Shown piece after piece: positions 1-9,018 of a stretch of 64,000 nt of DNA (positions are counted from its first letter, which is position 1; each line of letters begins with the position of its first letter). The notes under the pieces are model-generated. The model did not search any database, was not told the origin of the DNA, and saw only the letters and a list, made by a program, of their open reading frames with translations. Source of the stretch: Variovorax paradoxus (GTDB lineage Bacteria; Pseudomonadota; Gammaproteobacteria; Burkholderiales; Burkholderiaceae_C); the NCBI RefSeq assembly GCF_024734665.1, contig NZ_CP102931.1, forward strand, positions 3,160,001 through 3,224,000, in the 5' to 3' direction. A program made the translations under genes and the position numbers.

Positions 1-1139
1 TTCTTGTTTCTGACCTCGATCATGAAAGGATTCACCAGCAAGGCGATGTCGGCCTGCTCGATGCCGTCGTGTGAACGGGTGAACACGCGCAGCGTCGCGA
101 GGCCCTGCGAGATGAACCCCTTGCGCGTGAAGACATAGGACAACACTTCGCGCACCAGTCCCCAGCCGCGACCCCGGTCGCACAGCGAGAGACCTTTGCG
201 GTTGAACCTCCACTGCAACGACGGGCCGAAGTGGTCCCGCAGGTTTTCCCCGACGCCGGGCAGCGCATGGACCACTGGAATGCCGCTGCGGCCAAGAATC
301 GCCGGGTTGCCGATGCCCGAGAGCTCCAGGAGCTGCGGCGTACCGATGGCGCCGGCGCTCAGGATCACCTCTCGCCGAGCGCGAACCTCTTCGACGGCGC
401 CATTGCGGCGGTAACGCGCCCCCACGCAGCGCTTGCCGTCGAAGATCAGCGCGGTGACGTGCGCGCCCTGGCGGATGGTGAGGTTGGGCCGCTGGCGCGC
501 GGGCTCCAAGTACTGTGTCGCCGTGCTCTGGCGCAGGCCTTTCCAGACGTTGATCTGTGCCATCGCCACGCCATGCTGGGTGGGTCCGCTGTAGTCCGGA
601 TTGACCGGCAGTCCCATGGCCTGCGCGGACTGGATGAAGAGGTCGTAGAAAGGAGATGTCTTGCTGGCCGCCGTCACTTTCATCGGACCATGACGCCCCC
701 GGAACTCGTCCGCTCCGATGTCGGTGCTTTCAAGCTTCTTGAAGTAGGGAAGCACGTCCTTGTACGACCAGCCGGTGCAGCCCATGCGTTCCCACGCGTC
801 GTAGTCGAGGCGCTGCCCACGATTGAAGATCAGGCCGTTGATGGCACTGGAGCCGCCGAGGATCTTGCCGCGCGCCACATACACGCGCCTTCCGCCGAGC
901 TCTGCGTTGGGTTGCGCAAACTGGCACCAGTTCACCTCGGGAGACTCAATCATCATCCCGCCGCCCACCGGGGGACGGGTCCAGATGTAGCCGGCGCCCC
1001 GGGTGCCGGCTTCAAGGCACAGGACCTTGTACTTTCCGTTTTCGCTCAGTCGAGCCGCCACCACACCACCGCCCGAACCGGAGCCGATGACGATGAAGTC
1101 GTACGCAGAGGGTGGCGTCGCTGGGGTGCTGTTTTCCAT
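1..1139 (-). CDS. GMC family oxidoreductase (partial, 3' end beyond left edge)
   Basis: FAD-dependent glucose-methanol-choline family oxidoreductase, expected to oxidise an alcohol to an aldehyde. About 379 N-terminal codons are visible; the rest lies outside the window. The N-terminus reads MENSTPATPPSAYDFIVIG, followed by the dinucleotide-binding GSGSGG at residues 19-24. A GMC signature GGSSAING follows near residue 100, and the second signature (GAIGTPQLLELSGIG) lies further on. No signal peptide is seen. The gene starts 17 bp after the stop of the aldehyde dehydrogenase gene, so the two are almost certainly co-transcribed. This suggests alcohol to aldehyde to acid oxidation of one substrate. 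The substrate cannot be told from sequence; choline is one option. Family call is firm. Confidence 0.9.
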   Translation of the reverse strand, partial: MENSTPATPPSAYDFIVIGSGSGGGVVAARLSENGKYKVLCLEAGTRGAGYIWTRPPVGGGMMIESPEVNWCQFAQPNAELGGRRVYVARGKILGGSSAINGLIFNRGQRLDYDAWERMGCTGWSYKDVLPYFKKLESTDIGADEFRGRHGPMKVTAASKTSPFYDLFIQSAQAMGLPVNPDYSGPTQHGVAMAQINVWKGLRQSTATQYLEPARQRPNLTIRQGAHVTALIFDGKRCVGARYRRNGAVEEVRARREVILSAGAIGTPQLLELSGIGNPAILGRSGIPVVHALPGVGENLRDHFGPSLQWRFNRKGLSLCDRGRGWGLVREVLSYVFTRKGFISQGLATLRVFTRSHDGIEQADIALLVNPFMIEVRNK

Positions 1140-1156
1140 GGGTTGGGCCAGAAGGC

Positions 1157-2653
1157 TCACAGGAAGATCTGCACCGACTTTTCCTCGGTGTACGAGTAGA
1201 GCTCTTCGATGCCCCGCTCGCGGCCGATGCCGCTGTTCTTGTAGCCGCCGAAGGGCACGGCACGCACATGAGAGTTGACGCCGTTGACCCAGACGAATCC
1301 GGACTGCACGCGCTTTGCAGTGCGCAAGGCCTGGGTGATGTCGCTGGTCCAGACCGCGGCAGTCAGGCCGTACTCCACCGCGTTGGCCATGGCGATGACC
1401 TCCTCCACGTCCGACCAGCGCAGGATGGACAGCACCGGGCCGAAGATCTCTTCGCGAGCAACGCGCATCTGCGGTGTGACATCCGCGAAGACGGTGGGCT
1501 GCAGCCAATGGCCTTTCTCGAAGGACTTGCCGGCCGGACGCTCGCCACCGGCGACCAGGCGCGCCCCCTCCGAGGTCGCCGACGCCACGAATTGCTGGAC
1601 GCGTTCGAGGTGGGCGCGCGTATTGAGGGCCCCCATCTGGGTAGACCAATCGAACGGATCACCGACGCGCAGCGCCTTGTACCTCTCGGTGACTGCCTTC
1701 ACCACGTCATCGTAGATGGCGTCATGCACGAACAGGCGGCTGGTAGAGCCGCAGGACTGCCCTTGCAGCCCCAGGTTCATGCCGGCAACGGCAGCGGCGG
1801 CCACCTTTTCCACGGGCGCATCGGGGAAGACGATGAACGGGTTCTTGCCGCCCAGCTCCAGTGAGATGTTCTTCACCGCCACCTCGGCGGCCGAACGCTG
1901 GATCGCCATGCCCGTGTGCACCGATCCGATGAAGGACAGGCGCTTGACGCGCGGGTGGCGCACAAGCGCATTGCCGGCGGAGCCATCGCCGGTGACGACG
2001 TTCAGCACGCCGGGTGGCAGCACTTCACGGGCGATCTCGCCCAGCCGTACGGCCGACAGCGGGCATTGGTCGGATGGCTTCAGCACCACCGTGTTGCCTG
2101 CGACCAGCGGCGAGGCCATGCCGTGGACTGCCATGGCGATGGGGTGGTTGAAGGCGATGATCCGGCCGACCACGCCATAGGGCTCGCGCAGGGTCAGATG
2201 CAACTTGTCCGTAGCCCCCGGGATCGTGTTGCCCTGCAGCTCGAAGCCCAGTCCGGCGTAGTAGCGCAGCCGCTCGACGCAGTTTGCCAGGTCCGGTTTC
2301 ATGGAAGTGATGGCGTTGCCGCTGTCGGCCACCTCAAGCATCAGCAGCTCGTCTGCATGTCGGGTGAAGGCGTCGGCCAGCCGGTTCAGATAGTTCGAGC
2401 GCTCCTGCATCGGCAGCTGCGCCCATGACACCTGTGCCTTCTCTGCGGCGTCGACCGCCTGGTGAACGTCCGCCTCGGTCGCCTTTGGCACCTTGCCGAT
2501 GTAGTCCTCGGTCGCGGGGTTGAAGCATTCGATCCAGGCGCCCCCGGAACTCTCGACGAGTTCGCCGCCGATCAACATGCGGCCGTTGACCGGTGACTCG
2601 CGAAAGGCTTGCGCAGCGGTTTCGGATGAGGTGGGGAGGTGTGCGTGAGTCAT
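1157..2653 (-). CDS. NAD(P)-dependent aldehyde dehydrogenase
   Basis: Aldehyde dehydrogenase superfamily enzyme of 498 residues, oxidising an aldehyde to a carboxylate in the cytoplasm. The catalytic glutamate lies in LELGGKNP near residue 262 and the nucleophilic cysteine in GQSCGS near residue 296. The substrate-side motif FNHPIAMAVHG is also present. The ATG at 2653 (MTHAHLP) was chosen; a GTG at 2680 in the same frame would add nine residues. The downstream GMC oxidoreductase gene lies 17 bp away, so the aldehyde is probably the product of that enzyme. The cysteine context (QSCGS) differs from the common GQxCxA form but keeps the cysteine. It resembles betaine/aromatic aldehyde dehydrogenases; the substrate is not assignable. 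Confidence 0.92.
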   Translation of the reverse strand: MTHAHLPTSSETAAQAFRESPVNGRMLIGGELVESSGGAWIECFNPATEDYIGKVPKATEADVHQAVDAAEKAQVSWAQLPMQERSNYLNRLADAFTRHADELLMLEVADSGNAITSMKPDLANCVERLRYYAGLGFELQGNTIPGATDKLHLTLREPYGVVGRIIAFNHPIAMAVHGMASPLVAGNTVVLKPSDQCPLSAVRLGEIAREVLPPGVLNVVTGDGSAGNALVRHPRVKRLSFIGSVHTGMAIQRSAAEVAVKNISLELGGKNPFIVFPDAPVEKVAAAAVAGMNLGLQGQSCGSTSRLFVHDAIYDDVVKAVTERYKALRVGDPFDWSTQMGALNTRAHLERVQQFVASATSEGARLVAGGERPAGKSFEKGHWLQPTVFADVTPQMRVAREEIFGPVLSILRWSDVEEVIAMANAVEYGLTAAVWTSDITQALRTAKRVQSGFVWVNGVNSHVRAVPFGGYKNSGIGRERGIEELYSYTEEKSVQIFL

Positions 2654-2969
2654 GCGGTCTCGGGCTTGCTTGGAATGCACGAATGGTCGACGCGGGCCCC
2701 GGCAGGGTCAAGACACATCTTGTGCGGATCACGGTAACCAGCGCTCACCGGCCCGGTAACGACCACTGACCCTGCGGGCACGAAACGCGACCGCCAACCA
2801 CTCGTCGTCGCTCCAGAATTCAAGGAGTCGTCAACGAGTGATTTCCATGCCGTCATGCGCGTCCCTGATTTCCTTTTCGTCCCGATGCCATGGAACGTCG
2901 CCTGATGGGAGACTCGCAATGGCAGCCTGGGAGACGACGCGCGCACAGCCTTCGCGACCTGGGACTTGC
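2654..2969. other. Intergenic region between ALDH start and ABC binding-protein stop
   Basis: This 316-bp stretch lies upstream of the ALDH-GMC pair and so should hold their promoter. I see no convincing coding sequence, strong palindrome or terminator hairpin in it. Confidence 0.4.
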
Positions 2970-4181
2970 TCAACCCTTGACCAGGGGGCAGCTGCTGACG
3001 CTGAGCGGCGCAAAGGCCTGGTCTCCCGAGATGGTGCTTCTGATTTTTGCGATGTCCCACTCGCCTTTGGATTCCGAGGGCGTCTTGACCTGTGCGAGGT
3101 ACATGTCGTGCACCATGCGCCCGTCCTTTCGGATCACGCCGTTCCTGGCAAAGAAATCATTGACCGGTGTTTTTCGCATCTGGTCGAGCACGTCCTCGGG
3201 CTCATCCGTCTTGCGTGCTTCGGCAGACTTCAGGTAATGCATCGTCGCCGAGTACGCGCCGGCATGGATCATCGTCGGCATGCCCTTATGAATCGCGTGG
3301 AAGCGATGGGAGAACGCGCGCGTTTCCTCGTTCTGATCCCAGTAGAAGGCTGTGGTGTAGACCATGCCCTGCGCCGCCTTCAGGCCCAGCCCCTTGATGT
3401 CCGTGTCGAAGATCAGCAACGCAGCCAGGGTCTGCTTGGCGGTGATGGCGAACTCGTTGGCCTGACGTATGGCGTTCTGCGTGTCCTTGCCGGCGTTGGC
3501 CAAGCCGACAACCTTTGCGCCCGAGTTTTGGGCCTGCAGCAGGAACGAAGCAAAGTCCGATGCGTTCAGGGGATGCTTGGCCGCGCCGACAACCTTGCCA
3601 CCCGTGGACTTCACAACCGCGGTCGTGTCGGCTTCGAGCGCATTGCCGAACGCATAGTCCGCCGTGATGAAGTACCAGCTGTCCCCCCCATCGCGCACGA
3701 CAGCGCGACCGGTTCCAGTCGCCAGTGCATAGGTGTCGTAGACCCAATGGATGCCGTAGGCCGAGCACTCCTTGTTGGTCAGCGCGGTCGAGGCGGAGCC
3801 CGCGAAGATGATCGGCCTCTTCTTTTCCGCAGCGATCTTCTGCATGGCAATGGCGGCCGCGGAGTCCGTCGACTCGATGATCACATCGACCTTGTCGACG
3901 TCCAGCCACTCGCGGGCCTTAGAAGCTGCGATGTCGACCTTGTTCTGGTAGTCGGCCGAGACGATCTGAATCGGCTTGCCCTGCACCTTGCCTCCGAAGT
4001 CCTTGACGGCCATCTCGACCGCCCGAACCACCCCCATGCCTCCGTTGGCGGAGTACACGCCGCTCTTGTCCACGATGACGCCGATCTTCACGACATCGTT
4101 GGAAACCTGCGCGTGCGACGAAACGGCAGTGATCGCGCAGAGCAGCGCTGCTGCCAGGGTGACTGCCTGTGGTGATCTCAT
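2970..4181 (-). CDS. ABC transporter substrate-binding protein (branched-chain amino acid type)
   Basis: Periplasmic binding protein of the Leu/Ile/Val family (Peripla_BP_6), 403 residues. The start MRSPQAVTLAAALLCAITAV is chosen because an AAGGAAGAG ribosome-binding site precedes the ATG at 4181 and because it gives a clean signal peptide ending near SHAQ. The mature protein opens with VVKIGVIVDKSGVYSANGG, typical of the first lobe. Further type features are GKPIQIVSADYQNKVD and IIESTDSAAAIAMQ. No permease or ATPase gene is adjacent, so it is either an orphan receptor or works with a transporter encoded elsewhere. The aromatic-acid and amide subgroup is common next to catabolic genes, but the ligand is unknown. 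Confidence 0.9.
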   Translation of the reverse strand: MRSPQAVTLAAALLCAITAVSSHAQVSNDVVKIGVIVDKSGVYSANGGMGVVRAVEMAVKDFGGKVQGKPIQIVSADYQNKVDIAASKAREWLDVDKVDVIIESTDSAAAIAMQKIAAEKKRPIIFAGSASTALTNKECSAYGIHWVYDTYALATGTGRAVVRDGGDSWYFITADYAFGNALEADTTAVVKSTGGKVVGAAKHPLNASDFASFLLQAQNSGAKVVGLANAGKDTQNAIRQANEFAITAKQTLAALLIFDTDIKGLGLKAAQGMVYTTAFYWDQNEETRAFSHRFHAIHKGMPTMIHAGAYSATMHYLKSAEARKTDEPEDVLDQMRKTPVNDFFARNGVIRKDGRMVHDMYLAQVKTPSESKGEWDIAKIRSTISGDQAFAPLSVSSCPLVKG

Positions 4182-4402
4182 GTCTCTTCCTTTTGCCATG
4201 CCAGTGGGAACATCCACCGGGATGTCGTGCAATCCGCGTGCCACGGCGTCACGCATTGCCCCCAGTGCCGCACACCCGCACGGGTGTGTTTCGCACAAAC
4301 ACCTTTGTCCATGGCGTGGACGTTCCGGTCCATTCCAACAACGACTCAAGCGCCTGCGAAGTGGCTTGCAAGTTGCATCTGCACGCATACAAGGAGACAT
4401 CG
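4182..4402. promoter_or_regulatory. Divergent promoter region between ABC binding protein and Bug receptor
   Basis: These 221 bp separate two divergent binding-protein genes. A good Shine-Dalgarno AAGGAG lies at 4391-4396, eight bases before the Bug start. I could not fix promoter elements or a LysR box with confidence. Confidence 0.4.
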
Positions 4403-5374
4403 ATGCCTAGTTTGAAAAGATTTCTCGCGGGCGCTGCCATGGCGCTCACGCTGTCCAGCGGCGCCATGGCAGCCGAAACTTTCCCCACCGCACCGGTGAA
4501 AGTCATCGTGCCCTACGGGGCGGGCGGCATCGGCGACGTCATGGCGCGCATCGTCGGCGAGAAGGCGGGCGCCGAACTCGGCCAGGCCGTTGTCATCGAC
4601 AACCGCTCGGGCGGCAACGGGATCATCGGTGCCCAGGCCGCGGCCAAGTCGAAGGCGGACGGCTACACCCTGCTTCTCATGGCGACCGGGCACGTGATCC
4701 TGCCCAGCCTGCAGCAGATGCCGTACGACTGGACCCGGGACTTCACCCCGGTATTCGGCATCACGGCCACGCCGCTGGTCTTTGCCGTTCATTCCAGATC
4801 GAACATCCGGACCGTCGCCGATCTGGTGGCCACGGCGAATGCAACGCCCGCTGGACTGAACTACGCTTCAGGCGGAGCCGGCTCGGTCAGCCATTTGGCA
4901 GCCGCCCGCCTAGTGCGGGAACTCAAGATCAGCGGCACCCACGTGCCCTTCCGGGGATTCAATCCGGCGGTGCAGGCCCTGCTGGGCGATCAGGTCCACT
5001 TCATCTGCGCCACTGTGGCCGACGTCGTCGAGCTCACGAAGTCCGGCAACTTCCGCCTGCTGGGTGTCACCGCCGACAAACGCCATCCGCTGCTGCCGGA
5101 CGTACCAACGATGAAGGAACAGGGCTTCGCGGATTTCGAGGCCGCATCCTGGAACGCCTACCTGGCACCCGTTGGCACGCCGCCCGAAACCGTGGCCCGC
5201 CTGAACGCCGCCTTCGCCAAGGCCGCTGCCGACGCCGGGGTGCAGGAGCGCCTGGGCAAGCTCGGCGTGAGCGTGATGGCAAAGAGCCGGGGCGAGCTGG
5301 ACACGTTCCTGAAGGACGAAGCCGCGCGCTGGCGCAAGATCATCCGGGACAACGCCATCAAAGTGGAGAACTAG
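4403..5374 (+). CDS. Bug/TctC family periplasmic substrate-binding protein
   Basis: Tripartite tricarboxylate transporter receptor (Bug) protein of 323 residues. The ATG at 4403 is preceded by AAGGAG and gives a signal peptide MPSLKRFLAGAAMALTLSS ending at AMAAE. Family hallmarks are PVKVIVPYGAGGIGDVMAR just after the signal, DNRSGGNGIIGAQAAA, and ADGYTLLLMATG. These proteins bind carboxylates or other small organic molecules in the periplasm. TctA/TctB membrane genes are absent, as is usual for the many Bug paralogues in Burkholderiales. It ends 42 bp from the convergent LysR gene, which may regulate it. The ligand is unknown. Confidence 0.93.
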   Translation: MPSLKRFLAGAAMALTLSSGAMAAETFPTAPVKVIVPYGAGGIGDVMARIVGEKAGAELGQAVVIDNRSGGNGIIGAQAAAKSKADGYTLLLMATGHVILPSLQQMPYDWTRDFTPVFGITATPLVFAVHSRSNIRTVADLVATANATPAGLNYASGGAGSVSHLAAARLVRELKISGTHVPFRGFNPAVQALLGDQVHFICATVADVVELTKSGNFRLLGVTADKRHPLLPDVPTMKEQGFADFEAASWNAYLAPVGTPPETVARLNAAFAKAAADAGVQERLGKLGVSVMAKSRGELDTFLKDEAARWRKIIRDNAIKVEN

Positions 5375-5416
5375 GCCTGTCGACACCAGCGCATGCTCAA
5401 GGACTCGCCCCAGGGG

Positions 5417-6379
5417 TCAGGTGCGCTGGGCAGCCCTCGAAGACTCCGGTTTTGCGGCAAGGGCTTGGACGATCTCGATCATGTGGTCGAGCGCAGGGCT
5501 TCTCCTGCCCTTGACCCAGCCGAAGATGAACGATGTGGAGTAGCTGACGTTCTCCAGGGGAATGACACTCACGCTCGCCGGGTAGACGAAGTCGCGGCCG
5601 GTTGGCATCAGTGCGATGCCCATACCGACGGAGATGAGGTTCAGCTGCGATGTGACAGTACTCACCTCCTGCACGATCCGTGGCTCAAAGCCGGCCTTCT
5701 GGCACAAGTCGTGGGGCAGGCCGAAGGCCGGGCTCCGGCTGGAACCCGGGACCACGATGAAATTTTCGTCAGCGAGCGCCTCCATCGCCACCGACTTGTG
5801 CCGCGCGAGCGGATGGTCGCTGGGCACCGCCACGCCCAGGCCGCAGGTCTGAATGCGGAACCAGTCCAGCATCGCCTCGTCTTGCACCAGGTCTGCGGAA
5901 CTGCGCTTGCGCAGCACCGCGGCACGCGGGCCGAAGTGCATGAAACCTGCCTGGATCTTGCCCGCAGCGAGCGCTTTCGGTTGCGCGGCGCTGGCCGCCT
6001 CGACCAACGAGAGCGTCACGTCGGGATAGGTCTGACGGAACTGCTTGACTGCAATACGGAACAACGGATGGAGCAGCGTGAGCGAGCCGTAACCGATGCT
6101 CAGTGAACCGCGCTTGCCCTGGCCGACGCGCTTGGCCTCCGCGAAGGCTTCGTTCAGATCGGCGATCGCGACCTGCAGCAAGGGCAGAAGGGCCTGCCCG
6201 GCCTCTGTGAGCTTGACGCCATGGGCCAGCCGCTCGAAGAGCGACGTGTCGAGTTCGCTTTCAAGGTCGGCAATGAGCTTGGAAACGGCCGGCCGCGTGA
6301 CGTGAAGTCGTTCGGCCGCGCGACCGAAATGCTCCTCTTCGGCAGCGGCGACGAAATAGCGAAGATGTCGAAGTTCCAT
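5417..6379 (-). CDS. LysR family transcriptional regulator
   Basis: LysR-type regulator of 320 residues. The N-terminal winged helix-turn-helix starts MELRHLRYFVAAAEEEHFGR and includes RLHVTRPAVSKLIADLESEL and the typical LFERLAHGVKLTEAG. An effector-binding domain follows. No regulatory gene is closer to the Bug and ABC binding-protein genes, so local control of the 1-5.4 kb catabolic genes is plausible. It does not diverge from them in the classical LysR arrangement, however, and its own promoter side faces a pseudogene. The effector is not predictable. Confidence 0.93.
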   Translation of the reverse strand: MELRHLRYFVAAAEEEHFGRAAERLHVTRPAVSKLIADLESELDTSLFERLAHGVKLTEAGQALLPLLQVAIADLNEAFAEAKRVGQGKRGSLSIGYGSLTLLHPLFRIAVKQFRQTYPDVTLSLVEAASAAQPKALAAGKIQAGFMHFGPRAAVLRKRSSADLVQDEAMLDWFRIQTCGLGVAVPSDHPLARHKSVAMEALADENFIVVPGSSRSPAFGLPHDLCQKAGFEPRIVQEVSTVTSQLNLISVGMGIALMPTGRDFVYPASVSVIPLENVSYSTSFIFGWVKGRRSPALDHMIEIVQALAAKPESSRAAQRT

Positions 6380-6510
6380 GGTCTTTCGCGGGCAGGTGGT
6401 CCACGCCCTCGTAGCATATCTGTTGGCGCCGCTTCAGGGCCGAGGCCGGAACGAAACGCTTCGGCCTCGCAGCACTGCGGCGGCGCCCGGCAGGTCCGCT
6501 TCGTCAGACC

Positions 6511-6888
6511 TCAATGGGAGGTGTCCGGGTCCACGGTCACCAGCGCATCCACCGCTGCGAGGCCATCGCTCTTTTTCTTCACCATCACAGGGTTGACCTC
6601 GAACTCCCGCACCTGTGGGCTGGCCAGGAACATATCGCCAAAGCGCATCGCGGCGCGTGCGAGCGCCTCGACGTCCGCGGCAGGTTTGCCGCGAAAGCCC
6701 TGAAACAACGTCCACAGCTTCAGCTTGCGCATTGCAGCGAGCACCTGTTGCTCGGACACGGGCAAGGCGAGATAGGCGACATCGCGATAGAGCTCGATGG
6801 CAACGCCACCGGTTCCAATCGAAATCACCGGACCAAAATCGGCATTGCGCAGGCAGGACAGTCGTTCTGCCACTGCGTGAACCACCAT
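6511..6888 (-). pseudogene. Truncated acyl-CoA synthetase (NDP-forming), C-terminal fragment
   Basis: This open frame encodes about the last 125 residues of an acetate-CoA ligase/ATP-grasp protein. From SCLRNADFGPVISIGTGG to the end it is very similar to the C-terminus of the full-length protein encoded at 24187-26280, with only scattered substitutions (for example EQQVLAAMRKLKLW against EEQVVAALQRLKLW). The CoA-binding, ligase and catalytic-histidine parts are missing. Similarity fades just upstream of MVVHAVAERL at about 6888. It is best read as a 5'-truncated relic left by a duplication or rearrangement. It sits downstream of the alpha/beta hydrolase operon and is unlikely to be functional. 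Confidence 0.85.
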
Positions 6889-7093
6889 CGTCGAAAAACT
6901 GCAGCTAGGAGGATGGAATCCAGCAAGCCGCGGCACACCGCCCCGGTCGGAACTGTGCCGTAGCGTAGCGCACCTCGCGCGAACTTCCGGGTCCTGATCT
7001 TGTCGTTGACTTCAAACGGTATGCAGCGATGCCTCGTGACGTTGCTTCTTGCGATGTCTATCAAGCGCCTGAGTACTTGAGTCGGATGTGTCG

Positions 7094-7993
7094 TTACAAC
7101 CCGTCGATCCAAGCGGTAACTGCTGCATTGAACGCATCCTTACGATCGAGCATGATCCAGTGGCCAGGGCCTTGCCACAACTCAGTTTTCGATTTCGGTG
7201 CATTAAACCAAGGCGCCACGGTATCCACGCGGACTTGGGATCGATGCATTGCATAGACGGGCACCGTCAGACTGCGGCACAAAGCTTCGCTGTTCGCACC
7301 CATGGCAACCTGGTTGGCCCCCAGAAAGAGAGGGCCGATCGACTGGCGAAGCACATGAGCCGGCATACCTTGAATGCGGCGCGTATGCCAGCGGATGATC
7401 GCCCGCTCAGATTCTGGCGAGTAGAGCCCGCTGAAAACTGGCGGGATCACATCGCCAGGCGTGCCGAATTTGACATCCGCCGCCAACTTCTCGTACGTTG
7501 ACTGCGCCGCTGCTGGCACGCCCAGGGTCCCGTCGACGGACACTATTGCCTTGACCAAGTCTGGTCTTTTGGCGCCGAGAATCGCAGCGATTTGACCTCC
7601 CATCGAGTGGCCGACAAGCACGACCTTCTGGCCCGCATATCGATCTGCAATCAGTGCTTCGACATCCGAGGCCAGCTCGTGTGGTGTGTATCCAATCTCG
7701 GGCGCAGCTGACCGCCCGTGACCCCGAAAATCGACACAAATAGTTCGGTACTTTGACTCGAACATGGGCAACTGCCAGCTCCAATCATGCGAGTCGCAAG
7801 CCCAGCCGTGCAGGAACATGACGTGTTGCCCTGAACCCACCTCGGTATAGAAAAGTCTAGAGATCGGGGGCTCCGCTGCACTGCTTGCTCCGCCCGCCGA
7901 TAGGGTAGATACGGAAAGCGCTCCTGCTGCTCTCATCCAAGCACGTCGAGAGAGTTGAGAGAGTTGAGAGAGTTGAGAGTTGGAAGCGGTCAT
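7094..7993 (-). CDS. Alpha/beta hydrolase with probable Tat signal
   Basis: Alpha/beta hydrolase fold protein of 299 residues. The oxyanion-loop HGW motif (VMFLHGWACDSHDWSWQ) and the nucleophile elbow GHSMGG (serine near residue 119) are clear. The catalytic histidine is probably the one in GPGHWIMLD near the C-terminus. The N-terminus carries SRRAWMRAAGALSVSTLSAGG, a twin-arginine signal with a serine before RR, so export in folded form is likely. The ATG at 7993 has an AAGGAG site seven bases upstream. The signal is preceded by a QLSQLSQLS run encoded by a 9-bp tandem repeat. Last gene of the operon that starts at 12976. Substrate unknown; an ester or lactone is plausible. Confidence 0.88.
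   Translation of the reverse strand: MTASNSQLSQLSQLSRRAWMRAAGALSVSTLSAGGASSAAEPPISRLFYTEVGSGQHVMFLHGWACDSHDWSWQLPMFESKYRTICVDFRGHGRSAAPEIGYTPHELASDVEALIADRYAGQKVVLVGHSMGGQIAAILGAKRPDLVKAIVSVDGTLGVPAAAQSTYEKLAADVKFGTPGDVIPPVFSGLYSPESERAIIRWHTRRIQGMPAHVLRQSIGPLFLGANQVAMGANSEALCRSLTVPVYAMHRSQVRVDTVAPWFNAPKSKTELWQGPGHWIMLDRKDAFNAAVTAWIDGL
7948..7982. repeat. 9-bp tandem repeat (GAGAGAGTT) inside hydrolase 5' end
   Basis: Three perfect GAGAGAGTT units plus a partial one encode QLSQLSQLS before the Tat signal. Copy-number change would alter the N-terminus in whole three-residue steps without a frameshift. Confidence 0.85.
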
Positions 7994-8028
7994 CAATATG
8001 CTCCTTCTTGAGAATCTAAGTGCGTGGG

Positions 8029-9018
8029 TTAATCTTTCTTCAACCCGATCTTCTGAGTCATCGCTCCGAAGCGCGCCAGATCAGCGTGAGCGCGCGTTGT
8101 CGCCTCAGCCGGCGAACTGGCTACAGGTATCCATCCCGCATCAAGCATCTTCTTGCGCAACTCCGACTGCGCCATGCCTTTGACGATTGCTGCATTGAGC
8201 TTGTCGATGATGGCCTGAGGGGTGCCCTTCGGAGCAGCCAGGCCGAACCAACCCGAAGTCACAAATCCCAGAAGGCCAGCCTCCTCGGCAGTGGGAACGT
8301 TTGGAAGCGAGGGACTCCGCACCTGGGTGGTAACGAAGAGTCCTCGGACCTTGCCCGCCTGGACGTTTGCAACCTGGGCCGCAGCGTTGTCCATCATGGC
8401 GTCAACATGTCCTCCGAGCAGATCGGTCGTGGCTGGCATGCCACCTCTGTAGGGAACGATGTTGGCCGTGATTCCGGCCGCCTTCATGAACATCACCTGA
8501 GTCAGATGTACCTGGGTTCCCGTGCCAGTGTTGGCAAAGCTAACCTTGCCTGGGTTGGCTTTGGCATAAGCGATGAACTCCTTCAAGTTTCGCGCTGGAA
8601 ACGAGGTGTTTGTGACAACCGTGAATGGAATTTCGGTCAGGATGGTGATTGAGGCTAGGTCATCGACCGGTCTGTACCTGAGGTTGTAGATATGCGGATT
8701 GATGGCCATGGTGCCGCTGGCCGACAGCACGAGGGTGTACCCATCGGCGGGCGCCCGCGTGACGAACTCAACTGCAGTCGATCCCCCAGCGCCTGGCTTG
8801 GGATCAACGACAACTGGCTGCCCAAGGGCCTTCGCGATGACCTCGGCGATCTGACGCGTCAAGGTGTCCGAAGCACTGCCGCTGGCGTATGGGTAGACGA
8901 TCGTTATTGGCTTCGCAGGGTAGCTCGCAGCGTCGTTGGCATGTGCACCATGCGCGAGTGACAGCGCGCTCATGGCGGCGACGGTCATGGATACTGCTTG
9001 TCTGCAAGAGATCTTCAT
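8029..9018 (-). CDS. Bug/TctC family periplasmic substrate-binding protein
   Basis: Bug receptor of 329 residues with signal peptide MKISCRQAVSMTVAAMSALS ending near HANDA. Hallmarks are ITIVYPYASGSASDTLTR, PGAGGSTAVEFVTRAPADGY and NIVPYRGGMPATTDLLGG. The ATG at 9018 overlaps the stop of the upstream GAF gene in an ATGA arrangement, so translation of the two is probably coupled, and a GGAG lies upstream. It is one of two Bug genes in this operon, each placed next to a creatinase-like hydrolase or accessory gene. This suggests uptake and cleavage of a related nitrogenous compound. That function is inference only. Confidence 0.92.
   Translation of the reverse strand: MKISCRQAVSMTVAAMSALSLAHGAHANDAASYPAKPITIVYPYASGSASDTLTRQIAEVIAKALGQPVVVDPKPGAGGSTAVEFVTRAPADGYTLVLSASGTMAINPHIYNLRYRPVDDLASITILTEIPFTVVTNTSFPARNLKEFIAYAKANPGKVSFANTGTGTQVHLTQVMFMKAAGITANIVPYRGGMPATTDLLGGHVDAMMDNAAAQVANVQAGKVRGLFVTTQVRSPSLPNVPTAEEAGLLGFVTSGWFGLAAPKGTPQAIIDKLNAAIVKGMAQSELRKKMLDAGWIPVASSPAEATTRAHADLARFGAMTQKIGLKKD

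Noticed and set aside
231..1199. Plus-strand open frame of 322 codons at the left edge
   Set aside because: Antisense to the GMC oxidoreductase, whose FAD and GMC signatures are clear.
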